Below the pieces are notes generated by a model, which saw nothing but the letters and a program-made list of their open reading frames with translations, made no database searches and had not been told where the DNA came from. Below, in pieces: positions 62,105 to 64,000 of a DNA stretch of 64,000 nt. Position 1 is the first letter of the stretch. Each line of letters begins with the position of its first letter. This DNA comes from an uncultured Amylibacter sp. (GTDB taxonomy: Bacteria > Pseudomonadota > Alphaproteobacteria > Rhodobacterales > Rhodobacteraceae): assembly GCA_947497475.1 (NCBI GenBank), contig CANMGS010000001.1, forward strand, positions 558,001 through 622,000, given 5' to 3'. A program made the translations under genes and the position numbers.

Positions 62105-62806
62105 TTATGATGTGCTCGTTTTGCCCGGTAGGTCATCTGGTGCACAGCTTGATGGCTTGCGAATGTCTGGAACGAACGACATCAATCCTTTGATCAATGG
62201 ATTATCTTTTAACTTTGCCTTCACAGTTTCGAATTGCATCACATTATCAATACGGCGATCAAGAAACGCCCAAGTGTTTGCATAATCGTCACTGTCATCG
62301 CCCAACCAAAAAAGAATAGTTGATGAATAAACAGCAGAAAGTGTGGCGCGTTTTGTGTACCAGTTCACATCTTCAGAGCTATCGCCCAGCGCTGTCCAAA
62401 TCTTATCCGTTGTAGCCCAAAGCACTTGTGCCCCCTCACCCGCATTCTGTGGCAATGCAAACAAGGTCACACCGCGGCGAACCGCCTCTTTTTCATCAGC
62501 CACGGCGCGAATGCGTAATTCGACAGCTTTGGCAATCTTATCACGGAAACGCATATCAGATAGGTCAGTGGAATTTAGCGCATCAACCATCGCTTCATCC
62601 CCCAAACGGTGGAAGCCCAGCGCAAGATCAACGGCACCACGAGGACATGTTTGGGCGGCAAGCCCCTCATCCACACCCGAATCTTTAACGGCTGCTTTGA
62701 ACGTTGTATCGGACCACCCATCGAACATAACATGGGGCAAAGCGGCCTCTACAAGCTGCTTTAAAGCCAATGAAATATGGTCTTGTTCGGTTTTCTTCTC
62801 AGACAT
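62105..62806 (-). CDS. COQ9 family ubiquinone biosynthesis protein
   Basis: A 233-residue TetR-like-fold lipid-binding protein that assists ubiquinone synthesis (COQ7 hydroxylase partner in mitochondria). [51 protein letters not shown] and the C-terminal [18 protein letters not shown] are the family features. ATG at 62806. Divergent from rpsU, as in many alphaproteobacteria. Confidence 0.93.
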   Translation of the reverse strand: MSEKKTEQDHISLALKQLVEAALPHVMFDGWSDTTFKAAVKDSGVDEGLAAQTCPRGAVDLALGFHRLGDEAMVDALNSTDLSDMRFRDKIAKAVELRIRAVADEKEAVRRGVTLFALPQNAGEGAQVLWATTDKIWTALGDSSEDVNWYTKRATLSAVYSSTILFWLGDDSDDYANTWAFLDRRIDNVMQFETVKAKLKDNPLIKGLMSFVPDIRKPSSCAPDDLPGKTSTS

Positions 62807-62892
62807 AGGTCTATCCTCCACACACTAGACAAACAGCATTCTCACTGCTATATGGCAGCTTCCTGCAATTCTGCAACTCTAACTCTAGAAAG

Positions 62893-62905
62893 GTGGTGTT
62901 ACCAC
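62893..62905 (+). promoter_or_regulatory. Hairpin masking the rpsU ribosome binding site
   Basis: GTGGT-GTT-ACCAC immediately precedes the rpsU ATG and overlaps the Shine-Dalgarno-like AAAGGTGG. Pairing would hide the site and could allow feedback control of S21. Confidence 0.4.
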
Positions 62906-63112
62906 ATGCAGGTATCAGTACGCGACAATAATGTTGATCAGGCACTTCGTGCCCTCAAGAAAAAATTGCAACGTGAAGGTGTCTTTCGTGAAATGAAGCT
63001 TAAGCAACATTACGAAAAACCGTCCGTGAAAAAAGCTCGTGAAAAAGCTGAAGCAATTCGTCGCTCGCGCAAGCTGGCTCGTAAAAAAGCACAGCGTGAA
63101 GGTCTTTTGTAA
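62906..63112 (+). CDS. rpsU: 30S ribosomal protein S21
   Basis: S21, 68 residues: [68 protein letters not shown], highly basic and helical. It aids initiation near the anti-Shine-Dalgarno region of 16S rRNA. The track ORF begins too far upstream; ATG at 62906 is the family start. Its ribosome binding site can fold into a small hairpin. Confidence 0.98.
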   Translation: MQVSVRDNNVDQALRALKKKLQREGVFREMKLKQHYEKPSVKKAREKAEAIRRSRKLARKKAQREGLL

Positions 63113-63131
63113 GACCGACGACTATAAATTG

Positions 63132-63170
63132 ATAAACCCCCAAAGGTCTGTCCTGCGGGGGTTTATTTTT
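63132..63170 (+). terminator. Intrinsic terminator of rpsU
   Basis: ATAAACCCCC-15 nt-GGGGGTTTAT followed by TTTT, 20 bases after the stop; clear stem plus U-tract. Confidence 0.93.
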
Positions 63171-63236
63171 GCCCATTTTGATTTTACACCCAAATCACCC
63201 TATGGTTGTATTTTAGAAATCAAAGGGAGATTAAAT

Positions 63237-63437
63237 ATGAGTGTCATGAAAGTTATTGAAGTGATGGCGGACAGCAGCAAGTCATGGGAAGATGCCACAC
63301 GTAATGCAATAGAACGCGCTTCGAACTCTGTAGACAATATTGCCTCAGCTTGGGTTAAAGATCAGTCTGTGGGTGTGGATGGCGGCAAAGTCACAAAATA
63401 CCGTGTGACATTGAAAGTTTCATTCGAAGTCAAATAA
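63237..63437 (+). CDS. Dodecin
   Basis: A 66-residue flavin-storage protein that assembles into a dodecamer: MSVMKVIEVMADSSKSWEDATRNAIERASNSVDNIASAWVKDQSVGVDGGKVTKYRVTLKVSFEVK. The tryptophan in SAWVKDQ stacks on the flavin. The track start is upstream; ATG at 63237 follows AAAGGGAGA. Monocistronic with a terminator. Confidence 0.95.
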   Translation: MSVMKVIEVMADSSKSWEDATRNAIERASNSVDNIASAWVKDQSVGVDGGKVTKYRVTLKVSFEVK

Positions 63438-63441
63438 ACAA

Positions 63442-63475
63442 AAGGCGCGAGGGTTACCTTCGCGCCTTATTATTA
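63442..63475. terminator. Terminator between dodecin and the last gene
   Basis: AAGGCGCGA-9 nt-TCGCGCCTT followed by ATTATT, 5 bases after the dodecin stop, between convergent genes. Confidence 0.85.
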
Positions 63476-63479
63476 CGGT

Positions 63480-64000
63480 TTAGTTTTTACCCGTATCGTT
63501 CTCGTAATACTTGTCCGTTTGGACATTTGGCAATTCTGCAAAACGTTTCATCAGCTTTTCTGGGAAGTATGTGGATTTGATACCTTGAAACCCTTCTAAC
63601 TGATTAAGGATCGCAATCGTATTAATCGCGCAAGTAGCATCCAATGCGCGGCCTTGTAGTTTTGCAGCTGCTATCGCTTGTTCTGCCACTTCTGCTGATA
63701 CATAAATCTTTTGTGAAACGACATGGTGTGTGTCGCGTGCATGGAATGATCTGTAAAGCTGTAGGATGTTGTCATTCACACCGTACAATAGGTCATGCCG
63801 TTCTGGTGCATGTGAATTGAACCAACGACCCGCAGGATCATACATCACTGTTTGCGATCCATTGATCACAAGCGATGAGTGGCCACCACGTCCCGTTTTG
63901 TTGCTGACCATTGTCATCAGCATCAAAAATGGTTGTTCTTGGCTTACGTGTTCAAATTTCGCGACTTCGGTATCAGATGCGTATTTATCATCAGTGCCAT
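63480..64000 (-). CDS. Partial protein, possibly permuted papain-like (window edge)
   Basis: The frame is open to the window edge, so the N-terminus is missing; at least 173 codons are visible, ending ENDTGKN. The track's start at 63926 is only the first in-frame start-like codon (TTG). RGGHSSLVINGSQTVMYDPAGRWFNSHAPER has a histidine in a beta strand and LDATCAINTIAILNQLEG has a cysteine at a helix start, the H-before-C order of LRAT/YiiX-like circularly permuted papain folds. This suggests a peptidase or acyl-transferase, as inference. No named family recognised. Confidence 0.65.
   Translation of the reverse strand, partial: GTDDKYASDTEVAKFEHVSQEQPFLMLMTMVSNKTGRGGHSSLVINGSQTVMYDPAGRWFNSHAPERHDLLYGVNDNILQLYRSFHARDTHHVVSQKIYVSAEVAEQAIAAAKLQGRALDATCAINTIAILNQLEGFQGIKSTYFPEKLMKRFAELPNVQTDKYYENDTGKN

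Noticed and set aside
1-64000. CRISPR arrays, tRNA, rRNA, insertion sequences or prophage
   Set aside because: I looked in all gaps and found no cloverleaf, repeat-spacer pattern, transposase or terminal inverted repeats of IS type.

Overview
The window is a stretch of chromosome from an alphaproteobacterium, very probably a marine member of the Rhodobacterales (roseobacter group) with an unusually AT-leaning genome. The evidence is in gene content and order: a split ATP synthase locus with F0 genes in the order atpI-atpB-atpE-atpF'-atpF, MipZ (the alphaproteobacterial division-site ATPase), a DUF1013/TrcR-type cell-cycle regulator, COQ9 next to rpsU, DacA next to clpS, a DUF5928-type glycosyltransferase, and TrmD and L19 sequences of roseobacter type. 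I see no rRNA, tRNA, CRISPR array, prophage or insertion sequence. Genus assignment is not possible from this alone.

Layout. 0-6 kb: 6-phosphogluconate dehydrogenase, then an overlapping three-gene unit (M19 dipeptidase, an unrecognised 565-residue protein, a DUF3726-like protein) beside an Lrp/AsnC regulator, a cupin and a UspA protein. 6-16 kb: polA with a translationally coupled AT-rich small membrane protein, HIT and zinc-finger proteins, a glycosyltransferase and a sulfotransferase (surface glycan), a PfkB/adenosine kinase, nth, and an AraC-MGMT repair protein. 16-22.5 kb: duplicated glycine-zipper lipoproteins (one with an OmpA domain), a FadR-type regulator, an LpxL-like acyltransferase, then a cobalamin riboswitch driving a three-gene BtuFCD-like ABC importer, with an 18-bp perfect palindrome between riboswitch and first gene. 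22.6-25.2 kb: the F0 ATP synthase operon. 25.5-26.6 kb: an AT-rich orphan with PIN-nuclease-like end motifs, followed by a GC-rich multi-hairpin element. 26.6-38.7 kb: lipid modification (cyclopropane synthase family, desaturase), an aminotransferase, DUF3179, ArsR, PhyH, DUF3131, DUF898 plus M48 protease, an HTH protein with an acetyltransferase-like C-terminus and its likely operator, and a putative HExxH zincin. 38.9-45 kb: a co-directional housekeeping run ffh / NIPSNAP / GNAT / chorismate mutase / rpsP / bluB / rimM / APH-like kinase / trmD. 45-64 kb: aminotransferase, AraC regulator, structured leader and rplS-rpmE, EamA permease, mipZ, a redox group (MarR with four cysteines, a frameshifted secreted protein, redoxin, Tat-type thioredoxin), dacA, clpS, RsmC-like methyltransferase, an atypical SDR, a DOPA-dioxygenase-like protein, trcR, RNase T2, quinone oxidoreductase, ilvE-like aminotransferase, COQ9, rpsU, dodecin, and a partial gene running off the end.

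Connections. The vitamin B12 theme links the riboswitch-controlled importer (about 19-22.5 kb) with bluB (about 42 kb), which makes the lower ligand of cobalamin. The most novel-looking items are the PIN-like orphan with its structured element, the HTH/acetyltransferase-like protein with a triple-half-site operator, the Zur-box-like palindrome on a B12-riboswitch operon, and the dipeptidase/565-aa/DUF3726 unit. All functional claims rest on sequence reading without database searches; domain names given from memory should be confirmed.
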